Shown: positions 36,635-46,261, counted from the first letter of the stretch. The stretch: DNA of 64,000 nt from Paraburkholderia caballeronis (GCF_900104845.1 NZ_FNSR01000002.1:1240001-1304000), one strand, 5' to 3'. Program-made: numbers and translations. The notes: generated by a model from the letters alone, not told the origin.

Positions 36635-37840
36635 TCAATGGAACACCGGAAGCCTCAGGAATAGCTGGATCACGATCGCATTCGCGATGTCGATGAAGAA
36701 CGCGGCGACCATCGGCACGATCAGAAACGCGAGGTGCGAATGGCCGAAGCGCGCGGTCACCGCCTGCATGTTCGCGATCGCGGTCGGCGTCGCGCCGAGG
36801 CCGAAACCGCAGTGGCCGGCCGTCAGCACGACCGCGTCGTAGTCCGAACCCATCGCGCGGAACGTCACGTAGAACGCATAGACGACCATCATCACCGTCT
36901 GCGCGAGCAGGATCGTCGCGACCGGCAGCGCGAGCGCCGCGAGGTCCCACAGGCGCAGCGTCATCAGCGCCATCGCGAGGAACAGCGCGAGGCTCACGTT
37001 CGCGATCAGCGCGACCGCATGGGCGGCCACTGGCTTGCCGGCCCACGCGAGGCCGTTCGACACCAGCACCGCGACGAACAGCACGCAGACGAACGTCGGC
37101 AGTTCGAAAGCCGAGCCGGCAATCGCATCGGAGATCAGTTCGCCGACCCACAGGCTGAACGCGATCAGCATCACCGTGTCGATGAACGCGGCCGGCGTCG
37201 TCGCCTGTTCGGTCCGCGGCTCCTCGAACGCATAGGCGTCGGGCGCGTGTGTTTCGGTATCGGCGGGCGCGCTCGCGCTGCCGAGCCGCTTCATCAGCCG
37301 CTGCGCGACCGGGCCGCCGAGAATGCCGCCCATCACGAGCCCGAATGTCGCGCACGCGATCGCGGCCTCGGTCGCCGATTGCAGCCCGTGGTGCTCGGTG
37401 AACACCGCGCCCCACGCGGCGCCGGTGCCGTGTCCGCCCGCGAGCGACACCGAGCCGCCGAGCAGGCCATAGAGCGGATCGATGCCGAACGCGAGCGCCA
37501 GGCCGACGCCGACGACGTTCTGCAGGATCAGCAGCCCGACCACGACTGCGAGGAACCGCACCAGCACCGGGCCGCCCTGCTTCAGGCTCGCGAGTTTCGC
37601 GTTCAGCCCGATGGTCGCGAAGAACGTGAACATCAGCGGGGTTTGCAGCGCGGTGTCGAAGCGCACGTCGAAATGCGCGAACGCATGCAACGCGAGCAGT
37701 ACCAGCGCGACGACGAGGCCGCCGGCGACCGGCTCCGGGATCGTCCATGCGCGCAGTTGCGGAATCCACGCGAGCAGGCGGTTGCCGAGCAGCAGCACCA
37801 GCGACGCGGCGACGAGGGTGGCATAGACGCTGACGGTCAT
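36635..37840 (-). CDS. gltS: Sodium/glutamate symporter GltS
   Basis: 401-residue inner-membrane carrier, the size of E. coli GltS (401). Two inverted halves are visible, each with a glycine-rich re-entrant loop: GGSVSLAGGHGTGAAW in the N-half and LTAGHCGFGLGATPTAIANM in the C-half. Start ATG 37840 (MTVSVYATLVAASL) is chosen over a much longer Arg-rich open frame. Takes up glutamate with Na+. Followed leftward by the LysE-type exporter. Confidence 0.93.
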   Translation of the reverse strand: MTVSVYATLVAASLVLLLGNRLLAWIPQLRAWTIPEPVAGGLVVALVLLALHAFAHFDVRFDTALQTPLMFTFFATIGLNAKLASLKQGGPVLVRFLAVVVGLLILQNVVGVGLALAFGIDPLYGLLGGSVSLAGGHGTGAAWGAVFTEHHGLQSATEAAIACATFGLVMGGILGGPVAQRLMKRLGSASAPADTETHAPDAYAFEEPRTEQATTPAAFIDTVMLIAFSLWVGELISDAIAGSAFELPTFVCVLFVAVLVSNGLAWAGKPVAAHAVALIANVSLALFLAMALMTLRLWDLAALALPVATILLAQTVMMVVYAFYVTFRAMGSDYDAVVLTAGHCGFGLGATPTAIANMQAVTARFGHSHLAFLIVPMVAAFFIDIANAIVIQLFLRLPVFH

Positions 37841-37993
37841 CGATGGCCTCACTAAGCTCACCAGGGCGGGCAGACGGAGCCGGAGCGCGCAACGCGTTTC
37901 GCGGGCGGACGCCATCGCCGTACGGTACACGACCGGCCGTCCGGATGGGCGGTTGTCGGGCGTCCGTTGTCGCGGCGAAGCGACGGACCGTGC

Positions 37994-38024
37994 GCCGCGG
38001 GCATGCGATCGGCATGCCCGCGGC
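37994..38024. repeat. Perfect 13-base inverted repeat between divergent gltS and DUF2252 gene
   Basis: Arms GCCGCGGGCATGC and GCATGCCCGCGGC around GATCG. No T-tract follows on either strand, so it does not look like a terminator. Its place between two divergent starts (37840 leftward, 38163 rightward) would suit an operator for a dimeric regulator. Nothing else is seen in the gap 37841-38162. Confidence 0.6.
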
Positions 38025-38162
38025 ATCGCGGCGAGCCTGCGGCTTGCGCGAACCGGGTCCGCACGCTTAAATACGCGGGCAGTCCGCGGCGCAGCCGGCG
38101 GCCGTCGCCGGCGCGTCGCTGCCGGGCGGTCCATCGTTTTCACACGAACGGAGAAGCAGCGC

Positions 38163-39572
38163 ATGAAGATGGGCATCATTGCCGAGCGCGAAGCGGTCGG
38201 CCGCGCGGCGCGCGAACACGCGAAGCGGTCGGTCCACCGGCACATCGGGCCGCTCGAACGCGATCCGCTCGAATTGCTGCGCGCGAGCAGCGAGGGCCGC
38301 GTGCGCAAGCTCGTGCCGCTGCGCTATGGGCGCATGCTCGCGTCGCCGCTCGCGTTCTTTCGCGGCAGCGCGCTCATGCAGGCGCACGACCTGAGCCTCG
38401 TGCCGAACACCGGCATGGCGATACCGATCTGCGGTGACGCGCATCTGCTGAACTTCGGCGCGTTCGCCACGCCCGAACGGCAACTGGTGTTCGACCTGAA
38501 CGACTTCGACGAAGTGTCGCCCGGCCCGTGGGAATGGGACCTGAAGCGGCTTGTCGCGAGCTTCGTGGTCGCTGCGCGGCACATGCGTTATTCGCGCGGC
38601 GTCGCGGAGACGCTCGTGATGTCGGCGGTCAACGAGTATCGCGACCGCATGCGGCAGTACGCGGAATACGGCGCGCTCGAACTCTGGTACGAGAAGATCA
38701 CGTTCGACCGGATGATCGAGACCGCGCTGACGCCCGAGGCGCGCCGGCTGATCCGGCGCGGCATGGAAAAGGCGGCCGGCCGCACGCACGAAAGCATGCT
38801 GGACCGGCTCACGCAGCGCAGCGGCGATCACTGGACGCTCCGTGACGCGCCGCCGTCGCTGTTCCATGTGAACGGCGTGAGCGCGCTGTTCGACGCGGAG
38901 GACGACTGGTTCGGGCCTGGCAACGGCCGGCGTCAGGTCGGCAAGCTGTACGACGGTTATCTGAAGACGCTGCTGCACGATCGCCGCGAACTGCTCGGCC
39001 ACTTCGTCGTGCAGGATTTCGTGTTCAAGGTGGTCGGCGTCGGCAGCGTCGGCACGCGCTGCTTCGTGCTGCTCGCGGTCGATCGCCGCGAACATCCGCT
39101 GTTCCTGCAGATCAAGGAGGCGCGCCGCTCGGTGATCGCGCAGTACTTCCGCTCGCCCGCGCCGAAGCACGAGGGCGAGCGCGTCGTCGAAGGGCAGCGG
39201 CTGCTGCAGGCCGCGAACGACACCTTCCTCGGCTGGTCCACGGGGCCGGCGGGCCGGCACTTCTACTTCAGACATCTGCGCGACATGAAGCTGTCGGCGG
39301 ACATCGAGTTGCTCGACAGCGCGCTGCTGACCGACTACGCGCGGCTGTGCGGCTGGTCGCTCGCGCGTGCGCATGCGAGGGCCGGCAACGCGGCGGTCGA
39401 GATCGCCGCATACATCGGGCGCAGCGACCAGTTCGCCGACGCGCTGACCGGTTATGCGTTCGCGTACGCGGACCAGGTCGAGCGCGATTACGACGCGTTC
39501 CTGAAGGCCGTGCGCAGCGGCGCGCTCGAAGCGCGCACCGACGACGACATGGCGGCGGACTTTCGCATCTGA
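38163..39572 (+). CDS. DUF2252 protein (kinase-like fold)
   Basis: 469 residues. Conserved DUF2252 stretches: PLRYGRMLASPLAFFRGSA near 50, ICGDAHLLNFGAF near 95 and LVFDLNDFDEVSPG near 115. The GDAHLLNFG and DFDE pair resembles the catalytic and metal motifs of aminoglycoside-phosphotransferase-like kinases, so phosphotransfer is plausible but unproven. ATG 38163 is the first start giving the conserved N-terminus; the upstream in-frame part is Arg-rich and probably non-coding. No operon partner. Confidence 0.85.
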   Translation: MKMGIIAEREAVGRAAREHAKRSVHRHIGPLERDPLELLRASSEGRVRKLVPLRYGRMLASPLAFFRGSALMQAHDLSLVPNTGMAIPICGDAHLLNFGAFATPERQLVFDLNDFDEVSPGPWEWDLKRLVASFVVAARHMRYSRGVAETLVMSAVNEYRDRMRQYAEYGALELWYEKITFDRMIETALTPEARRLIRRGMEKAAGRTHESMLDRLTQRSGDHWTLRDAPPSLFHVNGVSALFDAEDDWFGPGNGRRQVGKLYDGYLKTLLHDRRELLGHFVVQDFVFKVVGVGSVGTRCFVLLAVDRREHPLFLQIKEARRSVIAQYFRSPAPKHEGERVVEGQRLLQAANDTFLGWSTGPAGRHFYFRHLRDMKLSADIELLDSALLTDYARLCGWSLARAHARAGNAAVEIAAYIGRSDQFADALTGYAFAYADQVERDYDAFLKAVRSGALEARTDDDMAADFRI

Positions 39573-39885
39573 ACGTCCCGGTACGCGCACGCACGGATCG
39601 ACCCGGCGCGCACTCGCCAGTACGACGAAAGGAACGATGCGCGTGGCTGACCGACCGGCGCTGTCGCTAAAGCTGCGTTGCCTCGAAGGGGCGACCGCGC
39701 GTTCACCGGCGCGCCGCCGCGCGACCGCCTCGCGATAAAAGGGCGGCGCCTTTCGCCGGGTTCGCGATGCGCGGCGTCGCCAGTACAATGCGACAGTTTT
39801 TTGACGGCGGCGGCCAGTCACGGACCCGCCGCGTCGTCTTGCAACGAATCCCGCCAACGAAAAGGGCATCACAAGGAGAGGCTGT
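39573..39885. other. Intergenic region before the solute-binding protein
   Basis: No gene seen. A TACAAT at 39784-39789 could be a -10 box, but no good -35 is visible. GC-rich inverted sequences around 39710-39750 followed by a short T-run might end the DUF2252 transcript. Confidence 0.35.
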
Positions 39886-40794
39886 TTGAAACTGGCCGTC
39901 AAAGCCGCGCTGTTCGCGCTGGCGTGCGCCTGCCTGCCGGCTGCGCACGCGGACGATTACGACGAATCCGGCAGCCCGGCGCTGCGCAGGATCCGCGAAA
40001 CGGGCACGGTGACGATCGGCGTGCGCGAGATGGCGGTGCCGTTCTCGTATTACGACGGCAGCCATCGCGCGGTCGGTTATTCGCATGCGATCGCGCTGCG
40101 CATCGTCGACGCGATCCGCGAGTCGCTCGGCATGCCGTCGCTGACGGTGCGCGAGGTGATCGTCACGCCGCAGACGCGCAGCTCGCTCGTGCAGAACGGC
40201 ACCATCGACTTCGAATGCGGCGCGACCGCGCACACGCGCGACCGCGACGCGTACATGGCGTTCTCGAACAGCATCTTCGAATACGGCGTGCGGATGCTCG
40301 TGAAGCAGGGCTCGCCGGTGAAGGACTTTCAGGACCTCGCCGGCCGCACGGTCGTGACGACCGCCAGCACGTCGCAGGAGCGGATGCTGCGCCAATGGAA
40401 CGCCGCGCGCGGGATGAACATGACGATCCTCGCCGCGAAGAGCCATGCGGCGTCGTTCGACGAAGTGAAGAACGGCCGCGCGGTCGCGTTTGTCATGGAC
40501 GAACCGCTGCTGTATGGTGCGAAGGCCACCGCGCCCGATCCGGGCGGTTATGCGATCGTCGGCGCGCCGACCGTGTTCGAGGTCTATGCGTGCATGTTCC
40601 GGCGCGGCGACCCGGCCCTGAAGCAGATCGCCGACGACACGATCGCGAAGATGCAGCGTTCCGGCGAGGCCGCGCAACTGTACCGGCAGTGGTTCGAGTC
40701 GCCGATTCCGTCGCGCGGCATCGTGCTCGGGCTGCCGATGTCCGCGCGGCTGAAGGAACTGTTCGACAACCCGAACGACCGTCCGCTCGACTGA
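39886..40794 (+). CDS. Periplasmic amino-acid-type solute-binding protein (TTG start)
   Basis: 302-residue precursor of the GltI/family-3 type that binds polar amino acids for ABC import. Signal MKLAVKAALFALACACLPAAHA, then VTIGVREMAVPFSYYD at the start of lobe 1, with GATAHTRDRDAYMAFS and GRAVAFVMDEPLL later. The start codon is TTG 39886: it is well placed behind AAGGAG, and the signal peptide begins exactly there. No permease or ATPase gene is adjacent, so it is an orphan that must share a transporter encoded elsewhere or act as a sensor-type binding protein. Confidence 0.88.
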   Translation: MKLAVKAALFALACACLPAAHADDYDESGSPALRRIRETGTVTIGVREMAVPFSYYDGSHRAVGYSHAIALRIVDAIRESLGMPSLTVREVIVTPQTRSSLVQNGTIDFECGATAHTRDRDAYMAFSNSIFEYGVRMLVKQGSPVKDFQDLAGRTVVTTASTSQERMLRQWNAARGMNMTILAAKSHAASFDEVKNGRAVAFVMDEPLLYGAKATAPDPGGYAIVGAPTVFEVYACMFRRGDPALKQIADDTIAKMQRSGEAAQLYRQWFESPIPSRGIVLGLPMSARLKELFDNPNDRPLD

Positions 40795-40827
40795 GCGCGG
40801 CGGTCGCGCACGACGAGGACCGATTCG

Positions 40828-41613
40828 ATGAGCAACGATACTGGCGATAGCAGCGGCCAGCCGCAGACCAGGGTGGCGCTCGTGACCGGCGCGGGCAGCG
40901 GCATCGGCCGCGCCTGCGCGAAAAAGCTGTACCGGCACGGCTACCGCGTCGTGCTCGCGGGACGCCGCGCCGCGCCGCTCGACGCGCTGGCCGACGAAGC
41001 GCGCGGCGAGGGCCACGACGCGCTCGCGGTGCCGTGCGACGTGGCCGACGCGGCGAGCGTCGACGCGCTGTTCAACACGGTCCGCTCGCGCTACGGCCGG
41101 CTCGACGTGCTGTTCAACAATGCGGGGCGCAACGCGCCGGCCGTCGATATCGACGAGCTGTCGATCGACGACTGGCGCTCGGTCGTCGACACGAACCTGA
41201 CCGGCGTGTTCCTGTGCACGCGCGCGGCGTTCGCGCTGATGAAGACGCAGTCGCCGCGCGGCGGCCGCATCATCAACAACGGCTCGATCTCCGCGCATGC
41301 GCCGCGGCCGTTCAGCATCGCGTACACCGCGACGAAACACGCGATCACCGGGCTCACGAAGTCGGTGTCGCTCGACGGGCGGCGCTACGACATCGCGTGC
41401 GGGCAGATCGACATCGGCAACGCGGCGACCGAGATGGCCGAGCGGATGGCGCGCGGCGTGCCGCAGGCGAACGGCGAAATCGCGGTCGAGCCGCTGATGG
41501 ACGTCGAGCACGTCGCCGACGCGGTGCTTCAGATGGCGCAACTGCCGCTCGCGACGAACGTGCAGTTCATGACGATCATGGCGACGAAGATGCCGTTTGT
41601 CGGCCGCGGCTGA
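40828..41613 (+). CDS. Short-chain dehydrogenase/reductase (SDR)
   Basis: 261 residues. NAD(P) motif [16 protein letters not shown] (about 14-29), NNAGRNAP, catalytic Ser in [10 protein letters not shown] and the YTATK motif (Tyr, Lys) about 170-174. Cytoplasmic oxidoreductase of unknown alcohol/ketone substrate. It follows the solute-binding protein by 33 bases, so possibly co-transcribed. A terminator follows. Confidence 0.92.
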   Translation: MSNDTGDSSGQPQTRVALVTGAGSGIGRACAKKLYRHGYRVVLAGRRAAPLDALADEARGEGHDALAVPCDVADAASVDALFNTVRSRYGRLDVLFNNAGRNAPAVDIDELSIDDWRSVVDTNLTGVFLCTRAAFALMKTQSPRGGRIINNGSISAHAPRPFSIAYTATKHAITGLTKSVSLDGRRYDIACGQIDIGNAATEMAERMARGVPQANGEIAVEPLMDVEHVADAVLQMAQLPLATNVQFMTIMATKMPFVGRG

Positions 41614-41657
41614 TCCGCCGTCCGTTCCGGCGGGCCGGATGCTGCGCGAACGATGCG

Positions 41658-41691
41658 CCGGCGGCCGCAACACGCGGCCAGCCGGTTTTTT
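41658..41691 (+). terminator. Intrinsic terminator after the SDR gene
   Basis: Stem CCGGC+GGCCGC with GCGGCC+GCCGG (one bulged A), loop AACAC, followed by TTTTTT. It starts 44 bases past the SDR stop. Confidence 0.8.
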
Positions 41692-41745
41692 CGCGCTCCC
41701 GTATACTTGACCCCGGCCCGCCGCGACGCGCCCGTTTTCTCCACG

Positions 41746-41961
41746 ATGCCACCGCGTTCCTGTCCCGACGACGATCCGCGCCCGCAGCCGCCCGTGCGTC
41801 CAGGCGACGACGAGTGCTGTCACAGCGGTTGCATACCGTGCGTGTTCGATCTGTATGAAGACGCGCTCGACCGCTATCGCGACGCGCTGGCCGCGTGGGA
41901 AGCACGCGCTGCGGAGCGCCGCGACAGCGCCGTCGGCCGGACGCGCAAGCCGCGTCGCTGA
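41746..41961 (+). CDS. Small oxidoreductase-like-domain protein (71 aa)
   Basis: 71 residues. The core DDECCHSGCIPCVFDLYED has four closely spaced cysteines and matches the oxidoreductase-like N-terminal domain (PF09791 type), then DALDRYRDALAAWEA, a predicted helix. Likely a small cysteine-rich metal- or redox-binding protein; the function is unknown. Starts at ATG 41746, 78 bases ahead of the sirtuin gene in the same direction. Confidence 0.72.
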   Translation: MPPRSCPDDDPRPQPPVRPGDDECCHSGCIPCVFDLYEDALDRYRDALAAWEARAAERRDSAVGRTRKPRR

Positions 41962-42039
41962 CGCCACACGTACCGCCTCGCGTCGCGCGCGCCGCCCGAC
42001 GACCCGCGAGGCCGACCGTTTCACCGCATTGCCGCCGCC

Positions 42040-42906
42040 ATGACCGAAGCCACGTTGTCCGCCGCCATCCGCGATTCCGCATCCCTCGACGCGCTCCATG
42101 CGTTTGTCGAGCGTCACCCGCGCCTCTTCGTGCTGACCGGCGCGGGCATCAGCACCGACTCGGGCATCCCCGGCTATCGCGACGAGAACGGCGAGTGGAA
42201 ACGTTCGCCGCCGATCACATTGCAGGAATTTCTCGGCTCCGAGCAGTCGCGCCGGCGCTACTGGGCGCGCAGCCTGATCGGCTGGCCGACCGTCGGGCTC
42301 GCGCAGCCGAACGGCGCGCATCGCGCGCTCGCGCGGCTCGAAGCGGCGCAGCGCGTGCAGGCGCTCGTCACGCAGAACGTGGATGGGCTGCACCAGCGCG
42401 CGGGCAGCCGCGACGTGATCGAACTGCACGGCAGCATCGGCCACGTGCATTGCCTCGCTTGCGGCGCGCAGTACACGCGCGAGTCGATCCAGCCGATGCT
42501 CGAAGCGCGCAATCCCGAACTGGCCGGCGCGAACGCCGAGCCGGCCGCGGACGGCGACGCGCATTTCGACTTCGACGGCGCGAACGCGTTCGACGTGCCG
42601 ACCTGCGCTGTGTGCGGCGGGATGCTGAAGCCGTCGGTCGTGTTCTTCGGCGAGAACGTGCCGCGCGAGCGCGTCGCGGCGGCGTCCGGCGCGCTCGATG
42701 CGGCGGACGCGGTGCTCGTCGTCGGCTCGTCGCTGATGGTGTATTCGGGCTATCGTTTCTGCGTGTGGGCGCAGAAGCTCGGCAAGCCGGTCGCCGCGAT
42801 CAATCTCGGCCGGACCCGCGCCGATCCGATGCTTGCGCTGAAGGTCGAGGCGCCGTGCGCGGCGACGCTCGATGCGCTTGTTGATCGCGTTACGGGTGCG
42901 GGGTGA
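42040..42906 (+). CDS. NAD-dependent protein deacylase (sirtuin)
   Basis: 288 residues. NAD fold LTGAGISTDSGIPGYRD (about 34-50), VTQNVDGLHQRAG, catalytic His in IELHGSIGHVHC, zinc cysteines CLACG and CAVCGG, and KPSVVFFGENVP. The FFGENVP form and the spacing suggest a class II (SIRT4-like) sirtuin. Removes acyl groups from lysines, making nicotinamide and O-acyl-ADP-ribose. Free-standing gene. Confidence 0.92.
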   Translation: MTEATLSAAIRDSASLDALHAFVERHPRLFVLTGAGISTDSGIPGYRDENGEWKRSPPITLQEFLGSEQSRRRYWARSLIGWPTVGLAQPNGAHRALARLEAAQRVQALVTQNVDGLHQRAGSRDVIELHGSIGHVHCLACGAQYTRESIQPMLEARNPELAGANAEPAADGDAHFDFDGANAFDVPTCAVCGGMLKPSVVFFGENVPRERVAAASGALDAADAVLVVGSSLMVYSGYRFCVWAQKLGKPVAAINLGRTRADPMLALKVEAPCAATLDALVDRVTGAG

Positions 42907-43069
42907 GGTTCGGTGCGGGTGCACTGGCCGCGGCTTTGCCGGTGTGCGTGGTCAATGCTGGATCGATTCGTCGTTCGGCCGGAGGCTTCGTCGATGTGGG
43001 CCGCCGCAGCAGCAGCAACCATCGTGCATGGGATCGGAGTGGGTGCCGAAGTGCTGGCTTCGATTGACG

Positions 43070-43314
43070 GCTTTGCATGGGACCCGAGTAAGCGCTGAAG
43101 CGCTTACTCGGGTCGACAGCTTTGCATGGGATCCGGGTCAGCGCTGAAGCGCTAACTCGGGTCGACAGCTTTGCATGGGACCGGAGTAAGCGCTAAAGCG
43201 CTAACTCTGGTCGACAGCTTTGCATGGGACCGGAATAAGCGCTAAAGCGCTAACTCCGGTCGACAGCTTTGCATGGGATCCGAGTAAGCGCTGAAGCGCT
43301 AACTCGGATCGACA
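43070..43314 (+). repeat. Five tandem 49-bp hairpin units
   Basis: Exact 49-base units start at 43070, 43119, 43168, 43217 and 43266. Each begins GCTTTGCATGGG and ends TCGACA. Between lies an inverted repeat centred on AGCGCT-GA/AA-AGCGCT. The outer arms vary between units, often together: unit 1 ACCCGAG with CTCGGGT, unit 4 ACCGGA with TCCGGT, unit 5 ATCCGAG with CTCGGAT. The array ends 16 bases before the start of the gene at 43331. A related nested copy is at 4225-4305. The rest of 42907-43069 shows no gene. Confidence 0.93.
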
Positions 43315-43330
43315 CACGAGACCAGCGGCC

Positions 43331-43936
43331 ATGCTGACAACGATCACAGAACTCGAAGCCCTCTACGGCGAACCGCATGAGCGGGCAGTGCGCAAGGAAA
43401 TCAACTACGTAAACGCAGACTACCGGCGTTTCATCGAGCTTTCCCCGTTCGTCGTGCTAGCCACCGCAGGGCCGGACGGGCTCGACTGCTCGCCGCGCGG
43501 CGACGCGCCCGGCTTCGTGCGGATCGTCAACGAGCGCACGCTCGCGCTGCCGGACCGCATCGGCAACAACCGGATCGACAGTCTGCGCAACGTCGTCGCA
43601 AAGCCGCACGTCGCGCTGCTGTTCGTCGTGCCTGGCGTCGGCGAGACGCTGCGCGTGAACGGGCGCGGCCGCATCGCGAACGATCCGGCGCTGCTGGAAA
43701 GCTTCGCCGTCGACGGCAAGCCGCCACGCTCGGTGCTGATGATCGACGTCGATTCGGTGTACTTCCACTGCTCGAAGGCGATCGCGCGCTCGAAGCTGTG
43801 GGACCCGGCGCGGCACGTCGAGCGTTCGCAACTGCCGAGCGCGGGCGACATGCACCGGCGCATCAACGGCGAGTCGTTCGACGCGCGCGCGTATGACGCC
43901 GACCTCGCGCAGCGCATGAAAACCAGTCTCTATTGA
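43331..43936 (+). CDS. Pyridoxamine-5'-phosphate-oxidase-fold FMN-binding protein
   Basis: 201 residues with a split-barrel flavin fold: PFVVLATAGPDGLDCSPRGD (about 37-56), RIGNNRIDSLRNVV, VNGRGRIANDPALLESF. Likely an FMN- or F420-type reductase/oxidase of unknown substrate rather than the true vitamin B6 enzyme, which has a different C-terminus. Its 5' untranslated region is formed by the repeat array. The next gene (43947) follows after 10 bases, so the pair is probably an operon. Confidence 0.83.
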   Translation: MLTTITELEALYGEPHERAVRKEINYVNADYRRFIELSPFVVLATAGPDGLDCSPRGDAPGFVRIVNERTLALPDRIGNNRIDSLRNVVAKPHVALLFVVPGVGETLRVNGRGRIANDPALLESFAVDGKPPRSVLMIDVDSVYFHCSKAIARSKLWDPARHVERSQLPSAGDMHRRINGESFDARAYDADLAQRMKTSLY

Positions 43937-43946
43937 GTTCACCGCG

Positions 43947-44561
43947 ATGACGACTTCTTCTTCCGACGCGCGCCAGGCCGCGCCCGCCGTCGAGCGCAAC
44001 GCCGCGCCGATCCTCGACGTGCTGCGGCGCGCATTGCCGCCAACCGGCCTCGTGCTGGAGATCGCGAGCGGCACCGGCCAGCACGCGGCTTTTTTCTCGG
44101 CCGCGCTGCCCGCGATCGAATGGCAGCCGAGCGACGCCGATCCGCGCGCGCGGGCGTCGATTTCCGCATGGCGCGCACACAGCGGCCTCGCGAACCTGCG
44201 CGAGCCGCTCGATCTCGACGTGCGCCATCTGCCGTGGCCGGTCGGCGCGGCCGATGCGATCGTCTGCATCAACATGATCCACATCGCGCCGTGGGCGGCC
44301 ACCGAAGCGTTGATGGAAGGCGCGGGCGCGCTGCTCGGCGCGGGCGGCGTGCTGGTGCTGTACGGGCCGTACCGCCGTCACGGCGAGCACACCGCGCCGA
44401 GCAACGCGGCGTTCGACGAGGACCTGCGCATGCGCAATCCCACATGGGGCGTGCGGAACATGGAAGCCGTGGAGGCGCTCGCGGCGGCGGCCGGTTTCGA
44501 CAGCGAACCGTGCATCGCGATGCCGGCGAACAATTTCAGCCTCGTGTTCAGGAAGCGCTAG
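43947..44561 (+). CDS. DUF938 SAM-dependent methyltransferase
   Basis: 204 residues. SAM-binding motif I is LVLEIASGTGQHAAFFSAA (about 33-51), an acidic motif is at EWQPSDADPRA, and VCINMIHIAPW is motif IV-like. This set matches DUF938. Substrate unknown. Lies 10 bases after the FMN-binding protein gene. Confidence 0.85.
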   Translation: MTTSSSDARQAAPAVERNAAPILDVLRRALPPTGLVLEIASGTGQHAAFFSAALPAIEWQPSDADPRARASISAWRAHSGLANLREPLDLDVRHLPWPVGAADAIVCINMIHIAPWAATEALMEGAGALLGAGGVLVLYGPYRRHGEHTAPSNAAFDEDLRMRNPTWGVRNMEAVEALAAAAGFDSEPCIAMPANNFSLVFRKR

Positions 44562-44657
44562 CGCGCGGCGGAAACAGCCGCCGACGCTTCGCGGCCGTTT
44601 CCCTTATCCTTGCACGACCCGACGCGAATCGCGTCACCGTTTTAGTGGAGAATCGAC

Positions 44658-46067
44658 ATGAGCAAGCAGGCAATCGGCGTGGTGGGACTGGCCGTGATGG
44701 GTCGCAATCTGGCGCTCAACATCGAAAGCCGGGGTCATGCGGTGTCGGTGTTCAACCGCAGCCGCGAAAAAACCGATGAGCTGATCGCGGAGTTTCCCGA
44801 TCGCAAGCTGGTGCCGGCTTACACGCTGGAAGAATTCGTCGCGTCGCTCGAAAAGCCGCGCCGCATCCTGCTGATGGTGAAGGCCGGCGAGGCGACCGAC
44901 GCGACGATCGCGTCGCTGAAGCCGCTGCTCGACCAGGGCGACATCCTGATCGACGGCGGCAACACGCACTTCACGGACACGATCCGCCGCAACCAGGAAC
45001 TCGCGAAGGCGGGGCTGCACTTCATCGGCACGGGCGTGTCGGGCGGCGAGGAAGGCGCGCTGAAGGGGCCGTCGATCATGCCGGGCGGCCAGCGCGACGC
45101 TTACGATCTGGTTGCGCCGATCCTCACCGAGATCGCCGCGAAGGCGCCGGACGGCGAGCCGTGCGTCGCGTACATGGGACCGGACGGCGCGGGCCATTAC
45201 GTAAAGATGGTGCACAACGGAATCGAGTACGGCGACATGCAGCTGATCGCCGAAAGCTACGCGGTGCTCAAGCAGGTGGCGGGGCTGACGAACAAGGAAC
45301 TCGGCGACGTCTATACCGAGTGGAACAGCGGCGAACTCGACAGCTACCTGATCGAGATCACCTCGAAAATTTTCGGCAAGAAGGACGACGAGACCGGCAA
45401 CGATCTGGTCGACGTGATTCTCGATCGCGCGGCGCAGAAAGGCACCGGCAAGTGGACGAGCCAGAACGCGCTCGACCTCGGCGTGCCGCTGCCGCTGATC
45501 ACCGAGTCGGTGTTCGCGCGCGTGCTGTCGTCGCTGAAGACGCAGCGGGTCGCGGCGAGCAAGGTGCTGTCGGGGCCGGCCGCGAAGCCGCTCGCCGGCG
45601 ACCGGGCGGCGTTTATCGAAGCGGTGCGGCGCGCGCTGTATCTGAGCAAGGTGATCTCGTATGCCCAGGGCTTCGCGCAACTGCGCGCGGCATCGGACGA
45701 GTACAAGTGGGACCTGCAATACGGGACGATCGCGAAGATTTTCCGGGCCGGCTGCATCATCCGCGCGCGTTTCCTGCAGAAGATCACCGACGCGTATGCG
45801 CACGATCCGCAACTCGCGAACCTGCTGCTCGATCCGTATTTCCGCGACGTCGCGGCGAACTACCAGGCCGCGCTGCGCGACGTGGTGACGGCGGCGATCG
45901 CGGCGGGCGTGCCGGTGCCGGCGTTCTCGTCGGCGGTCGCGTATTTCGACGGCTACCGGTCGGAACGGCTGCCGGCGAACCTGGTGCAAGCTCAGCGCGA
46001 CTTCTTCGGCGCACACACGTTCGAGCGGACCGACAAGCCGGGCAGTTTCCACGCCGAGTGGGCCTGA
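44658..46067 (+). CDS. gnd: 6-phosphogluconate dehydrogenase, decarboxylating
   Basis: 469 residues, the full family length. Oxidative pentose-phosphate enzyme producing ribulose-5-phosphate, CO2 and NADPH. NADP fold [20 protein letters not shown] with the NADP-type NRSREKT loop; substrate site [16 protein letters not shown] (about 129-144) and catalytic Lys in [16 protein letters not shown] (about 183). Start ATG 44658 behind GTGGAGAA. Single gene. Confidence 0.97.
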   Translation: MSKQAIGVVGLAVMGRNLALNIESRGHAVSVFNRSREKTDELIAEFPDRKLVPAYTLEEFVASLEKPRRILLMVKAGEATDATIASLKPLLDQGDILIDGGNTHFTDTIRRNQELAKAGLHFIGTGVSGGEEGALKGPSIMPGGQRDAYDLVAPILTEIAAKAPDGEPCVAYMGPDGAGHYVKMVHNGIEYGDMQLIAESYAVLKQVAGLTNKELGDVYTEWNSGELDSYLIEITSKIFGKKDDETGNDLVDVILDRAAQKGTGKWTSQNALDLGVPLPLITESVFARVLSSLKTQRVAASKVLSGPAAKPLAGDRAAFIEAVRRALYLSKVISYAQGFAQLRAASDEYKWDLQYGTIAKIFRAGCIIRARFLQKITDAYAHDPQLANLLLDPYFRDVAANYQAALRDVVTAAIAAGVPVPAFSSAVAYFDGYRSERLPANLVQAQRDFFGAHTFERTDKPGSFHAEWA

Positions 46068-46261
46068 GCGGGCGAGCGAGTCGTTGCGCGGCGCGGGCGA
46101 ATCGTGGATTCAGGTTGTGGGCCGACGGCCTTTGTTACGGATTTTGTAACGGTATATAGCGGAAATAGGGTTTGTACCTAGTGACGGTGATCCTTAAACT
46201 GTAGTTAACGGCTGACGGACATGGTGTTCTAAGCCTACAAAAACAGACGGAGGTAAGGATC

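Noticed and set aside
39703..42924. A 1073-codon open frame on the minus strand.
   Set aside because: It lies opposite the solute-binding protein, SDR and sirtuin genes, is extremely rich in Arg, His and Asp, and shows no domain. It is a by-product of GC-rich codon use in the real genes.
43070..43314. The tandem array as a CRISPR.
   Set aside because: The 49-base units are directly adjacent with no unique spacers, and no cas genes are present.
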